Assembly: GCA_022641835.1 (NCBI GenBank)
Contig: CP048722.1
Location: 369,728-433,727, forward strand
DNA from: Petasospora fabianii
Taxonomy: Eukaryota; Ascomycota; Saccharomycetes; Phaffomycetales; Wickerhamomycetaceae
Direction of reading: 5' to 3'
Length of the DNA stretch: 64,000 nt
Positions 8,818-18,640 of the stretch are shown one piece after another (position 1 is the stretch's first letter; each line of letters begins with the position of its first letter). A program made the translations under genes and the position numbers. The notes under the pieces are model-generated. The model had not been told where the DNA came from and did no database searches. It was given only the letters and a program-made list of their open reading frames with translations.

Positions 8818-10806
8818 TCAGTTGTACAAGCGTCTATCCAACTCTCTCAACACATTGGCAACACTTTGTACTTCAACTTGCATTCCTCTTGTAGTCAACT
8901 TACCCACAAGTGTTGAGAAATCAACACTATGGAACCCTTTATGTCTCGACAATGTCTTATAAGCATCTGCACATGGAATGTAAATACCCTTAGCGTGACC
9001 ACCACCTGGTGTTTGCATGTCCAACGTTTGACCGGCACGTTTGACAAGAGAGTTGAGTTCCTCATCCGGTAAAGTGGTGATAGGTGATGACACCTTGGAT
9101 GGAGGGTTGGATAAAGGTGGTGACACTGGTGACTTCTTAGTAGCATCTTTTGATTGAGAAGTAGATGTAGTTGTTGTTGTAGTGGTGATTGAGGTAGATG
9201 GTGTCGTCGCAGATGCAACAGCTGTAGTTGACGCTTCACCTGATGATGATTCCATCTTGACAAATGAGCCACGACGAGAGTTCTTTACCGATGTGTTGGC
9301 AGAAAGAGATAATTTCTGATGCTCTTCAGCTTCACTCTTGGATGCAACAGTGGTACAGAAAAGTGTCGACATAGGATCAAGTTGACACTGTGTACACGTT
9401 CCTGGGTTCCCCGTACATCCACCATTTTGCTTAGTACTTGAGGAACTCATGGATGTAGTATCAGTTGGAGTGCTAGTAATGGAGGATCTGTGTGCTTCTG
9501 AGATTTCCACGGTTGGACCTGGATGTAACACTGGAAGTTTATTCCCAGAGACGGAAGAATGACGTGAGATTGGTGGAAGTCCAACAGATTCTCTTTTCTT
9601 TGGTTGAACACCGTGTAGTTGTTGAGAATGTTGCTTCTGTGCCTGTTGAGCCAATGTTTCTCTCTTTGAATGATTTTGCAATTCTGTGATGGCATTAGCA
9701 GCTTCCTTAGCGGCTTCACGACATACACATGGAGAATCATCAGAACAGAATCCACATTGTTCCATAGGTGATTCAAAATCTTTATCAGTGATACCATCAA
9801 ATACCATAAACTCTCTAGATGGATCATCAACTTCAGAATTCTCAACCTTTTTAAACTTCTTGAACTTTGGCATTGGCTTCGAGACATTCTTAGAGCCTGA
9901 ACCTTTGGCAAACTGTGAAGTAAAGTCCGTCTCATCAGTAGCTTTACGCTTAAGAGCAACTGGTGCCATGTTTTCAAACACTGGGATCTGTTGTGGCTGA
10001 GTCTGTGGCTGAGTCTGTGGCTGACTTGGCTTAATACCAACCTGGGCACAGATACAATCATCTTTAACACAGACTCCACAATCATACTGATCATCATCAC
10101 CATTTTGAGACGAAACTGATGTCTTTGCAGTAGATTGGTCATGTGGTGAGCTCATAGCAGGTGATACGGATGAACGATGATGCTGTTTTGCCTGTTGTGG
10201 GAAGCGATAGTCCTGATTGACTGTTTGATGGGTTTGATGTGGATACTGTTGTTGTTGGTGTTGGGGTTGTGGAGATGGCTTGTAATAGTTAAGAGGACTT
10301 GGAGCTTGCATTGTTCCGTTAGAGTAAATGGCGGATGCTGGGGAAGGATGAGATCCGGTTATATTGGTAGCATTCGGATGCGGAAGAACATTAGGTTGCT
10401 GCTGCTGTGTCATCATCTGTTTCAACTGAGCATAGTCATTCTTGATATCGTTAAGAGCATTAATCAAGAACTTGTTCTCCATTTGTAACTTTGTAACAGA
10501 GTTTTTCCAATTAAGCTCTGAAACTTCTCTCTCTTTTTCCACTTCACTAAGTTTCTGTTCAAGTTCTGCTACCCGTGTAGCACGACGTTCTCTAAAGGCT
10601 CTTTGAGCAGCTCTGTTTTGAGCTTTACGTTTCGTAGCTGGTGTATCTGCCGATGGTTTTCTACCAGGCTTTGGTCTTGGTGGAAGAACCCATTCTTTAG
10701 AAGTGACAATCTTGGTGACGGGTGTACCACCAGAAGCTGGTTTCGGTGCCAGACCGGGTGTACTACCGGCACTTAGTGGACTCTGTGCAATAGGACTGTT
10801 ATTCAT
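8818..10806 (-). CDS. HAP43: HapX/Hap43-type bZIP iron regulator
   Basis: Iron-responsive transcription factor that works with the CCAAT-binding complex Hap2/3/5 to repress iron-consuming genes when iron is scarce. The 662-residue protein has the CCAAT-complex-binding peptide KEWVLPPRPKPGRKP (residues 38-52) immediately before an AP-1-like basic region (KRKAQNRAAQRAFRERR, about 59-75) and a coiled coil to about 135. Three Cys clusters follow that fit Fe-S or iron sensing: CGVCVKDDCIC (243-253), CGFCSDDSPCVC (351-362) and a CxxxxxxCxxC set ending LFC (464-484). Gln-rich tracts lie between. The last 70 residues (from LPDEELNSLVKRAG to ELDRRLYN) look conserved and folded. S. cerevisiae has no HapX with the combined HAP4L and bZIP layout. 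The upstream region has four CCAAT boxes. Confidence 0.93.
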   Translation of the reverse strand: MNNSPIAQSPLSAGSTPGLAPKPASGGTPVTKIVTSKEWVLPPRPKPGRKPSADTPATKRKAQNRAAQRAFRERRATRVAELEQKLSEVEKEREVSELNWKNSVTKLQMENKFLINALNDIKNDYAQLKQMMTQQQQPNVLPHPNATNITGSHPSPASAIYSNGTMQAPSPLNYYKPSPQPQHQQQQYPHQTHQTVNQDYRFPQQAKQHHRSSVSPAMSSPHDQSTAKTSVSSQNGDDDQYDCGVCVKDDCICAQVGIKPSQPQTQPQTQPQQIPVFENMAPVALKRKATDETDFTSQFAKGSGSKNVSKPMPKFKKFKKVENSEVDDPSREFMVFDGITDKDFESPMEQCGFCSDDSPCVCREAAKEAANAITELQNHSKRETLAQQAQKQHSQQLHGVQPKKRESVGLPPISRHSSVSGNKLPVLHPGPTVEISEAHRSSITSTPTDTTSMSSSSTKQNGGCTGNPGTCTQCQLDPMSTLFCTTVASKSEAEEHQKLSLSANTSVKNSRRGSFVKMESSSGEASTTAVASATTPSTSITTTTTTTSTSQSKDATKKSPVSPPLSNPPSKVSSPITTLPDEELNSLVKRAGQTLDMQTPGGGHAKGIYIPCADAYKTLSRHKGFHSVDFSTLVGKLTTRGMQVEVQSVANVLRELDRRLYN

Positions 10807-11567
10807 AGCGTTATGAGAGAGTTATGGAGTGTAGTGGCGATTTGCCGTGTTCTCCAGATAAAATCGGGTGTGCTATTGGCTCGAAGTTTTCTGGAGATGT
10901 AAAGTGGGAATAGTCTGTTCTGAACGCTTGTTTCCAATGAAAGAAGTTTTCTGTGTGTTCGTCTTGTATCACCTGTAGTGATCACTCTTTTGGATCAGGG
11001 AAACAACCGATTCAGACAACTGTACTGTGAGTTATGGAGTGGAGGTTGTCCTTTTGCTTTGAGCGGGTTTTTTTATCAATTTGATCAGCGCGCGGATATT
11101 TCAGGACCGAGGTTGCCAATGGAGATGGTTATAATCAGTTAATGGGGTCATTCGGAGGTCATATAGTTATTAGACTGGGTTTTCTATATATTTACTCATA
11201 TAGATCATATATATCACAACTTTCTCCTCTATTTTACACTAACAGCCATCGCCATAGACTCTAAAAGACTCTTCAATATTGTTTACACCCCCGGACGTGA
11301 TTGGCTGTGTAATTTTGATTTAAGTGACGTATTTTTTAGTCACGTGATATACAATCTAAGTCACGTGACTTTTTAGAGTTATTATTTTTTGAATGTCACA
11401 TGACATGACACGTGATGGTTTTTTGTCTTCCATAGTCACGTGATCTATCACGTGATCTTTCCATTTTCTTCATAAAATTGTTAGATATGACCATCAACTA
11501 ACATCTATATCTTCAATAGTTTAGAGAAGTCCCTTGGGCAGATACAGTGAAATTACTATAAAGACGT
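10807..11567. promoter_or_regulatory. Divergent HapX / PET127 promoter with CCAAT and E-box sites
   Basis: Shared 761-bp promoter. On the HapX side CCAAT boxes occur at 10875-10879 (as ATTGG), 10934-10938, 11116-11120 and 11300-11304 (as ATTGG), consistent with CCAAT-complex control. On the PET127 side five CACGTG cores lie in 114 bp (11341-11454). Between these, 11160-11220 is AT-rich. Confidence 0.6.
11341..11454. promoter_or_regulatory. Array of five CACGTG E-boxes
   Basis: CACGTG cores at 11341, 11362, 11409, 11437 and 11449; four of the five are full TCACGTGA. A related CACATG lies near 11397. The array ends 113 bp before the PET127 ATG. Cbf1-type bHLH factors bind TCACGTGA in yeasts. 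Which factor acts here is inference. Confidence 0.75.
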
Positions 11568-13568
11568 ATGCTTGGAGTACGGGTACGACCAAGATCGAGG
11601 CCATTACTGTTTTCTCACCGAAGACTTCTGGCTTCTAGTGCAGGAAATGAGCCACCAGAAACTATACAGAAGACTATCGATGTCTCACTTGAGAAGCTTA
11701 AGGAGCGTCTCTCCAATGGTCACAAGAAGCTAAACCATCAGCATAAAAGGCTCAAGAGAGAATCACCGAAACAGAAACGTCTAAGGGGTAAGTCTGAGAA
11801 TGAGAGCCATGGTAACAGTGGCAGTGGCAGCAGCACCACCTATGGATTGTCCTCTCCATCCGACTACCAATACGCTTACGACTCCATCAAAGCAGCAACG
11901 GTGATACAAGGAACCATTCGTCCCGACTCTACTTATACACCTATTGATACCCCCGGGCAAGATCCAATACCACAACTTCAACACAGTTTATCTCGTGTTT
12001 TGTTTTCCCCCGGTGTTCATTACCTCCAAGATCCTCGAACTAAAGTATTCAATTTTGATCCATACCTTAAACACATTCTACCCGTTGAAGATTTTGATTT
12101 CAAATCTATAACGACATTTGTATCTGCATCGAAAGATGAAACATTATCATCGATTGCAAAGGATCATTCTCTCAAATATTACGCATCAACTTCCTCCATG
12201 ACAGGTGTGCTATCACACATGCATTATCTCTTTTCAAACTTCCGTCCAGCTTCATTAATCGATTTATCTCGTCATCATCCAGAGAGGCACGGTTCTCCAA
12301 CTAAAGGTGCCAAACTCCCTGCTGCCGTAATAGTACGCAAAAATGCTAACGGTTGTTACTCTATAGATTCTGATAAGTCGACTGATCGTGAGATGGTTCT
12401 CTCAAGTCTTGGTCATTCTCTTGAACGTTTCTTAACAAAGAGTAAAGATGAATATGAACAATATAAGAAGACAAATGAAACAAAGACACTTATCGAGGGG
12501 AACACATACCACTATGCTAAACTTGATGATTTCCTAATGAGATCTCAACTCGATTGTTATGATCCTCGTCTCCCAGGAACTGGGACATTTGATCTTAAGA
12601 CAAGAGCCGTAGCAGGTGTTCGTCATGATTTGGCTCATGTTGAGAAATTCCAAACTGGTTATGAACTTGTTAGGTCTGTTGGAAGATATGAGAGTTATGA
12701 AAGGGAGATGCTTGAGCTTGCTAGGTCTACAATGTTGAAGTATTCACTCCAGGCAAGAATTGGTAATATGGATGGTATCTTCGTTGCATATCATAACATT
12801 GTCAAGATGTTTGGATTTGAGTACTTACCATTAGAGAAGATGGATGAAATACTGCACTCTTTCGGGGGTGGGAAACAGAGACCATTAACTATGAAGACAC
12901 TAGAAGCTGAGCCAGAATTGTTGAATTATGAGGAGACGAGGCAAAAGTTAGCATCAAAGCAAGCCGATCAAGAGTTCAAGATGAGTGTCAAGTTATGGAA
13001 TAGATTGTTGAATGAGATCATTGAGTTTTACATCCCAAATGATAGCTTCAGATTGGTGGTTGCTGCTGATCCTATGTCACAATTTGAGACAAAGTTAAGA
13101 GTTGTTGCTACAAGGATCTCATCAGATGAGATTGAAGATGTTCAAAAATCTGGTGAAAGATTAACAAAATTACTTATTGCTGCAGTTGCTGATGAACATC
13201 AAGATGTTGTAAAGAATCACATTAAGTCCATTGAGAAACTTAATGAATCTGTTCGTCATTCGCCGATTGGATTTGAAGTTTACGTTAAGAACTACTTTGA
13301 TGATCATCCATCATCTCAACGTCATCCACAGTTGAAATCTGATAAAACCGATTGGTCTGTTGGTGTTAAGGTTACTAGAATGGATAGAGAAGATGCTATT
13401 GAGTTTTATAACGATTGTCTTAACCAAAAGTTGGATATGTTGCAACAAAGCTCAAACATTAGGGATGATGAAGATGTCGGTGCATTTGTTGGAGTCTTGA
13501 GAGCTTTTGGTGATCGCAGAATTGACTTAAGAAGTGATGATGAAGATGTTGTTTGGGATAAGGAGTGA
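11568..13568 (+). CDS. PET127: Pet127-like mitochondrial RNA processing protein
   Basis: Homologue of yeast Pet127, a mitochondrial inner-membrane-associated protein needed for 5' processing and turnover of mitochondrial RNAs; the family has been assigned to the PD-(D/E)XK nuclease fold. The 666-residue protein starts with an Arg-rich, acid-free presequence (MLGVRVRPRSRPLLFSHRR). The core from about residue 130 onward includes the family block QLDCYDPRLPGTGTFDLKTR, whose DxK fits a nuclease active site, followed by RHDLAHVEKFQTGYE and the conserved DGIFVAYHNIVKMFGFEY. The basic segment of residues 40-80 is low complexity. It is convergent with ANY1, with only 63 bp between stop codons, and its promoter carries the five-E-box array. 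Confidence 0.9.
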   Translation: MLGVRVRPRSRPLLFSHRRLLASSAGNEPPETIQKTIDVSLEKLKERLSNGHKKLNHQHKRLKRESPKQKRLRGKSENESHGNSGSGSSTTYGLSSPSDYQYAYDSIKAATVIQGTIRPDSTYTPIDTPGQDPIPQLQHSLSRVLFSPGVHYLQDPRTKVFNFDPYLKHILPVEDFDFKSITTFVSASKDETLSSIAKDHSLKYYASTSSMTGVLSHMHYLFSNFRPASLIDLSRHHPERHGSPTKGAKLPAAVIVRKNANGCYSIDSDKSTDREMVLSSLGHSLERFLTKSKDEYEQYKKTNETKTLIEGNTYHYAKLDDFLMRSQLDCYDPRLPGTGTFDLKTRAVAGVRHDLAHVEKFQTGYELVRSVGRYESYEREMLELARSTMLKYSLQARIGNMDGIFVAYHNIVKMFGFEYLPLEKMDEILHSFGGGKQRPLTMKTLEAEPELLNYEETRQKLASKQADQEFKMSVKLWNRLLNEIIEFYIPNDSFRLVVAADPMSQFETKLRVVATRISSDEIEDVQKSGERLTKLLIAAVADEHQDVVKNHIKSIEKLNESVRHSPIGFEVYVKNYFDDHPSSQRHPQLKSDKTDWSVGVKVTRMDREDAIEFYNDCLNQKLDMLQQSSNIRDDEDVGAFVGVLRAFGDRRIDLRSDDEDVVWDKE

Positions 13569-13631
13569 TTCGTCATATAGATTGTACATATACCCGTCAT
13601 ATCATGTATTAACTCACTGTATATATCATCA

Positions 13632-14546
13632 TCATGCCAAATTTTGTAGTTCAAGTTCTTCTGGACCCGGTTTATAAAAGAACTTGTAATGGATATACTG
13701 TCCAGCGATGTAGAAATCGAGTCCCATTTGGAAGACAGCAAAGAAGATGAACATTCCAGATATGTTCTTTGCACCAAATACTAGGTAACTAATCTTCATG
13801 AAATCACCACATAGCCAAGATACTAAGAGAATCAATTTAAACCCCTCGATGGTCTTCAAAGCGTTCAATAGAAGGATTTGAGGAAGTGGTAATAGAGATT
13901 CGACAAAGAGACCAATAGACCCTAATAGTTCACCAAACTGTGTAACGTTTTGCATTAATGCTGTGAGGATCACAATACCAATTGTGAAACGGAGAAGAAA
14001 CCTCCAAAAGTACTTTTCATCGTTCCATTGCCAAAAATTACCCAAACGACGAAAGTTTGGATCAAAGAAGCGAACGAAATGGATAAAGATCAACGTGAGG
14101 ACTTCACCACAAAGCGTTAGACACGCGTTTAAATCAATCTCAGACTTTTGTAAGAAGTCAGACCACACAAGGGAAAGCTTCTCCCATAGGGAATGACCAG
14201 TTTTCAACACATTTACATCATAGTTTTTCGGTCTATAAAGCAATGACACTTTGAGTAGCACAGCCTGAATGAAGATCATAACACAACTTTGTCGTAGCAA
14301 CGCCGGTTCATAGGGTATAATGAAGTAATATGCGATTCTTAGCACTGAGGCAATGATCATAGTGGCACAGATATCGAGGGAAAACCCCAGAGAGGATTGT
14401 GTACGATATATCGAAAGCACTGTTGATCCATACGAGAAGAGTGGAGTGAATGTGATGAAGTTTGCCGCAACGAGCTCAACGGTCAACCACTCTGGTAGAT
14501 AAAACTGATTGATGGTATCGACGTAATCACCATAGTTCGAGAGCAT
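13632..14546 (-). CDS. ANY1: PQ-loop membrane protein, Any1/Cfs1 homologue
   Basis: Multi-pass membrane protein of the PQ-loop family related to yeast Any1 (Cfs1) and human PQLC1, which act in the endosome/Golgi and antagonise or bypass the phospholipid flippase Neo1. The 304-residue protein has about seven hydrophobic helices; the first PQ-loop repeat spans roughly residues 20-75 (ITFTPLFSYGSTVLSIYRTQ, then SLGFSLDICATMIIASVLRI) and a second lies near residues 215-275. The start at 14546 gives a short polar N-terminus before helix 1. A GA-rich microsatellite lies just upstream. Identification rests on the N-terminal repeat and overall length; function is taken from the family. Confidence 0.82.
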   Translation of the reverse strand: MLSNYGDYVDTINQFYLPEWLTVELVAANFITFTPLFSYGSTVLSIYRTQSSLGFSLDICATMIIASVLRIAYYFIIPYEPALLRQSCVMIFIQAVLLKVSLLYRPKNYDVNVLKTGHSLWEKLSLVWSDFLQKSEIDLNACLTLCGEVLTLIFIHFVRFFDPNFRRLGNFWQWNDEKYFWRFLLRFTIGIVILTALMQNVTQFGELLGSIGLFVESLLPLPQILLLNALKTIEGFKLILLVSWLCGDFMKISYLVFGAKNISGMFIFFAVFQMGLDFYIAGQYIHYKFFYKPGPEELELQNLA

Positions 14547-14558
14547 GTCGTCTAGACT

Positions 14559-14614
14559 TACAGAGAGAGAGAGATGAAAGGTCCAAGATGAAGAGAAGAG
14601 AGAGAGAGAGAAGA
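14559..14614 (+). repeat. GA-rich microsatellite in the ANY1 leader
   Basis: Two short (GA)n runs, one at about 14561-14571 and one at about 14591-14608, separated by a purine-rich spacer. It lies 13-70 bp upstream of the ANY1 ATG and is likely part of its 5' UTR or core promoter. Confidence 0.7.
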
Positions 14615-14711
14615 GATGAGACGTTGTTTTCTTTTCGTGTCAACGCGTGCGCGATCACTCGATCTACTGAGTTTATATATAAGGATCAATGTCATAATGC
14701 AATCTATACAC

Positions 14712-15869
14712 TCATTTCTTCTGTTCTTCAAGTTCTTTAGCCTTCTCCATCACTTTATCACCTTCTTGAACGATATTCATCTCGAATTGCTCTTGTTCAG
14801 AGCTTTTATTTGGACCTTCTGATGGTACTGCCGTATACTTTACTGTGTTTGAACCTCTCGTTGAGCCATAACTGTATAGTGCACAACCGGCAAACACTAA
14901 TGTAGCACCACATGAACCAGTGAAACTGAGTCTATTGTTGAATAAGTACATCGACAACAATAAACTTGTGAATTTTCTCATCAATAGCACAACGTTGAGT
15001 GTTAATGCTGTGGTGCTCCCCGCGAGCATATTGGCTCCTCTAACGCAAAAGTATTGCGTAAGCACATTAAGTATCAGGTAACATATTGGCTTTGGAAGTT
15101 CAAACCCACCAAATGAAAAGTGTTCTGGGTTTCTCCAAAGGGCCATAAACTCACTATGAACTTTTGGAGCGATGAATATGAACATAGGTAATCCAAACAA
15201 GTGTGAGTAAAACACATTCTCTTTCCAATGTTTTCCATATCTTCTGTATGTTTCCTCGTTGTATAGTCCCATGAAAGCCATGAGTATAGCAGCAATAAGC
15301 AATATGATGATACCTGTGAGGAACAACACATCATCTGAGAGTGCAGAAAGTGAGAAAATACTCGTATCAACCTCATCTCTCTTTGAGAACATCTCAGTAT
15401 CCTTATACATAGTAGTGATGATGGCTCCAATGGTGAGCATGAAGGCACTCGCCACTTGGAGTACATTGTACTTCTTATTGGCAAACAACCAGCCAATCAC
15501 CATAACAACTGCAGTACCTGAACTGCGGAAGATGATATGGATTGGGATCGAGATCTTAAAGATGAACACTGAGTTGTTAAGGATCGATACCAAGAAGAAC
15601 ATGATGACAGCGACGGACCATCTTTTCAAAGGAACTTGATTACGTTTGATATAAAAAGGTGGTCTTGAAGAATCCCAAAAATTGATATATCCTTCAACAG
15701 CGATGAAAAGGAACTGGAAGAAAGTGACAACGTTCCCAGATTCTGGGTTATGGGTGACAATCTTCTCAAGGGTGAAAACATTGGAACAACATCCACCAAA
15801 GATCAGTCCAATCACAGCGATCCACTCCTTTGCTGCTAGTTGCCCTACTGCTTGAACTGATGGGGCCAT
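14712..15869 (-). CDS. YEA4: UDP-N-acetylglucosamine transporter Yea4-like (UAA/SLC35B family)
   Basis: Nucleotide-sugar transporter of the ER/Golgi membrane; yeast Yea4 supplies UDP-GlcNAc for chitin and glycan synthesis. The product is 385 residues when started at the ATG at 15869 (MAPSVQAVGQ); a slightly longer frame would need a TTG start. About ten transmembrane helices are visible, with the family's early GGCCSNVFTLEKI segment, the RSSGTAVVMVIGW helix, and SGSCG-type motifs near the end (SFTGSCGATLVFAG). The C-terminal 45 residues are hydrophilic and end EEQKK, with lysines at -1 and -2 rather than a canonical KKxx. S. cerevisiae Yea4 is about 340 long, so the tail is extended. Confidence 0.86.
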   Translation of the reverse strand: MAPSVQAVGQLAAKEWIAVIGLIFGGCCSNVFTLEKIVTHNPESGNVVTFFQFLFIAVEGYINFWDSSRPPFYIKRNQVPLKRWSVAVIMFFLVSILNNSVFIFKISIPIHIIFRSSGTAVVMVIGWLFANKKYNVLQVASAFMLTIGAIITTMYKDTEMFSKRDEVDTSIFSLSALSDDVLFLTGIIILLIAAILMAFMGLYNEETYRRYGKHWKENVFYSHLFGLPMFIFIAPKVHSEFMALWRNPEHFSFGGFELPKPICYLILNVLTQYFCVRGANMLAGSTTALTLNVVLLMRKFTSLLLSMYLFNNRLSFTGSCGATLVFAGCALYSYGSTRGSNTVKYTAVPSEGPNKSSEQEQFEMNIVQEGDKVMEKAKELEEQKK

Positions 15870-16513
15870 AACCAAGTTGTCTTTTTCCCGTTTCGTTTGA
15901 TAAGTTTTTTGATAGTTCCGAGAGCCTCAACTCAAAGGTGTTCGTATGTGTTCGTTGGTGTCCTTCTGTACACTGATATATCGTTACTTCTGCAACCAGC
16001 TGCCCGAACCACCCACACTAAGACTTGTAAGGATTTCTCTTAGTCTGAGAGTCAGAACAGTTTAGACTCAAAAGTGTTCTACCAATAGATAAAACCAACC
16101 AATTCCATAGAATATATAACCTTCTATTGGAGTTGGTATATAAAATCTATGAAAAGCGCGAAAAACTCACAGAAATGTCCTAAAGCGGAAATAATAATAT
16201 TTTAACATCCATATAGACGTGGCTGGTGTGGCTGATGTTTCAGTTGATTTGATTGGTTTTGGATTAATCTATTCTTATGTTTATATCTTTGATAGTTAGT
16301 GTGTAACAGATTGTTAATGAGTATCAACTAGCTACCCATATGGAACTGAGAGAGGCTTGCGCAGGTTGATGAGAGGTACCTGCATATACATCTGTACAAA
16401 CAAGCAGCAATACTTCTAATCCTGCTTAAAGAGCAATGAGGTTAATGAGGAGCTCTACGCAACCACATGGGCATTATCAAAATCAATATACATAAGAACA
16501 ATACAGATTAACA
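15870..16513. promoter_or_regulatory. YEA4 promoter and EPS1 3' flank
   Basis: 644 bp between two minus-strand genes. The first 250 bp is the probable YEA4 promoter. The rest is AT-rich with no frame worth calling and no RNA gene that I can see. Confidence 0.4.
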
Positions 16514-18640
16514 CTAATCAAACTTTGTAGTTGTGGAAGCAGCTGGATTCCCCAGGATACCAAGACCATCACGAACAGGTTTTTGCTTACGAACAAGACT
16601 TGGTCCCTTCTTGGAAAGCAGTACAATGAACACCAGGATTAAAAGGTAACCCAAAGTCCCCTGATTATGCAATGGTTCCATGAATCTCAATGATGATGGG
16701 AATGGCGAGTGTCTCAATCGCTTAATAATCTTACCAGATTGTACACCGTTCAAAGTGAGTAACAACTTAACAAATGCACTAGACTCCTTTGCCACGTTCA
16801 ATTGGTTCCCTTCAAGATCCTCAGCGTAGTAATACTTGTTATCTCTGTTGAACACGAGCACATCACCCGTTTGGAATTCTTTCGTGGTCATATCAACACC
16901 CAAATTTTGTAATAATGCCAAATTTTTAGAAATGTCCAAATATCCATAAACAACATCTTTATAATCAGTGTGTTTGATCTCCTTACTCATTGCCTTCACA
17001 ATAAGCTTTGACTCTGCATTCTTGGACTTCAGAGCCTGGACTTCTTCCTCTTTCAATTGTCTCTTCTTCAACAAATCCTGATATCTTCTTTCATCCCTAC
17101 GTTCAACATATTCATGAACACCAAACAAGAAATAATCCTGAGTAGAGATAAGGGCATCTTCATCCGATGATGATTGATTCAATAGCAGAACTGCAAGTTT
17201 CTTTGAGGGATCTCCCGCTTTCATGAATCTCTTAATATTCTCTGGTTTAATTTCCATGAACCCTGGAGCAGCAGCGACTGAATTCATCCAATCAATAATA
17301 GTGTATTGGTCTCTAATCTCATTTGGGGCAAAACTTTGAAAGACATGTGAAATGAGTGAATGTTCTCTATATGCAACAAGAGCCGGTAAAGTAGTCATTG
17401 TTTCCAATGTACGCCTTTGTGGATTGAAAGTTGGACTGTTTGGATCATACTCAGAATGTTTTATAACCTTATAAACGTTCTCTCTTTGAATATCTGCAAT
17501 CGACAAGACATTTGTATCGTTCGATTTGTAAAGATTTGCTCCCGGTAGCTTAGAGAGTGGTTCTATAAGGTATGGTAACAGTTCAAAATCCTCAGTTGTT
17601 GTTGTCTCTTGGTCATAAACGTAAATAAAACTGACATCCGAAGAATCAATAAGACCACCAACGTCTGGAATGTGTGCTGTTGCTAAAGAATTTTTGATAA
17701 GATCATATGCGTTGATCGATGGAACTTGAGCACTTTTTGTGATTCTTTGGGCAAATTGTGTAATCTCAGCATGTGTTGGTGAATAGATTGTTTGATCAAA
17801 TTGGATCACTTTGGCAACGTTAGTATTAGGAAGCACAAGGATCACTTGTGGTTTTTTCATGTTAAGTTGAAGTTTTTCACAAATCTGCTTATTGGAGAGA
17901 CAGTTGAAATGACCTGTTTCAATCTTGAGAGATTGTAATTGATTTGAGACGATAGCCCATGTTCTTTGGAAATCTAGACAATCATCTGCATCCTTAGCTG
18001 AGGGGAATTTATCCTTGTTATATTCGTTAATGTCTTCAAGTGATGTGGATGGCCACATTGAAATCAATTTTGCCGTTTTTTGTTCTTGACCCAAGATTTT
18101 AATCATTTGATCCGTGGTTATTAACTTAGATTTGGATTGGACAAGGAAGTTTGGATCAGCAAGATCAATAGCGACATTTCTCATAAATTTCTCTAAGGAT
18201 TCTTGATTTCTCTTATAACTTCTTGGATAATCCTTGATATAACCCTTTGGACCATAAAGTTTCAAAGATGGATAAGCAGTGATCTTTTCCTGATTACAAA
18301 GATCTCCACTAGCAACACAATCAACTTGTACCATTTGGATTCCAAGACTTTCACCTTCTTCATGGAACTCCAACCATGTCTTCTCCCAAGTTGGTGCAAG
18401 ATGTTTACAATGAGAGCAATAAGGAGAGAAGAATTCAACAAGATGTAACCCATGCTCAAGCCTTGTCTTAAAGTTCTCCATAGTTAGGGCATCTGGGAAA
18501 CCTTCAGGTTTTGAGTCTGATGATGCGATAGCCGCTGAGCCAGCCGCTGAGCCAGCGGCAACGCCAGCGCCACAGACACCGACACAAACAGTGGCCCATG
18601 TCCATAGTGTAAGCACCATTGAGCACACTTGAGGTAACAT
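16514..18640 (-). CDS. EPS1: ER membrane protein disulfide isomerase-like protein, Eps1-type
   Basis: Membrane-anchored PDI relative of the ER that in yeast takes part in quality control of plasma-membrane proteins such as Pma1. The ATG at 18640 gives 708 residues beginning with a hydrophobic signal sequence (about 1-30) and an Ala/Gly/Ser linker; an upstream extension would need TTG. The N-terminal thioredoxin domain carries the active site EFFSPYCSHCK (Cys75, Cys78), CSHC where yeast Eps1 has CPHC. Further degenerate thioredoxin folds fill residues 160-560, then a single transmembrane helix (TLGYLLILVFIVLLS, about 655-670) and a short basic cytosolic tail ending TTTKFD, without HDEL. Length agrees with the 701-residue yeast protein. 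Confidence 0.87.
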   Translation of the reverse strand: MLPQVCSMVLTLWTWATVCVGVCGAGVAAGSAAGSAAIASSDSKPEGFPDALTMENFKTRLEHGLHLVEFFSPYCSHCKHLAPTWEKTWLEFHEEGESLGIQMVQVDCVASGDLCNQEKITAYPSLKLYGPKGYIKDYPRSYKRNQESLEKFMRNVAIDLADPNFLVQSKSKLITTDQMIKILGQEQKTAKLISMWPSTSLEDINEYNKDKFPSAKDADDCLDFQRTWAIVSNQLQSLKIETGHFNCLSNKQICEKLQLNMKKPQVILVLPNTNVAKVIQFDQTIYSPTHAEITQFAQRITKSAQVPSINAYDLIKNSLATAHIPDVGGLIDSSDVSFIYVYDQETTTTEDFELLPYLIEPLSKLPGANLYKSNDTNVLSIADIQRENVYKVIKHSEYDPNSPTFNPQRRTLETMTTLPALVAYREHSLISHVFQSFAPNEIRDQYTIIDWMNSVAAAPGFMEIKPENIKRFMKAGDPSKKLAVLLLNQSSSDEDALISTQDYFLFGVHEYVERRDERRYQDLLKKRQLKEEEVQALKSKNAESKLIVKAMSKEIKHTDYKDVVYGYLDISKNLALLQNLGVDMTTKEFQTGDVLVFNRDNKYYYAEDLEGNQLNVAKESSAFVKLLLTLNGVQSGKIIKRLRHSPFPSSLRFMEPLHNQGTLGYLLILVFIVLLSKKGPSLVRKQKPVRDGLGILGNPAASTTTKFD

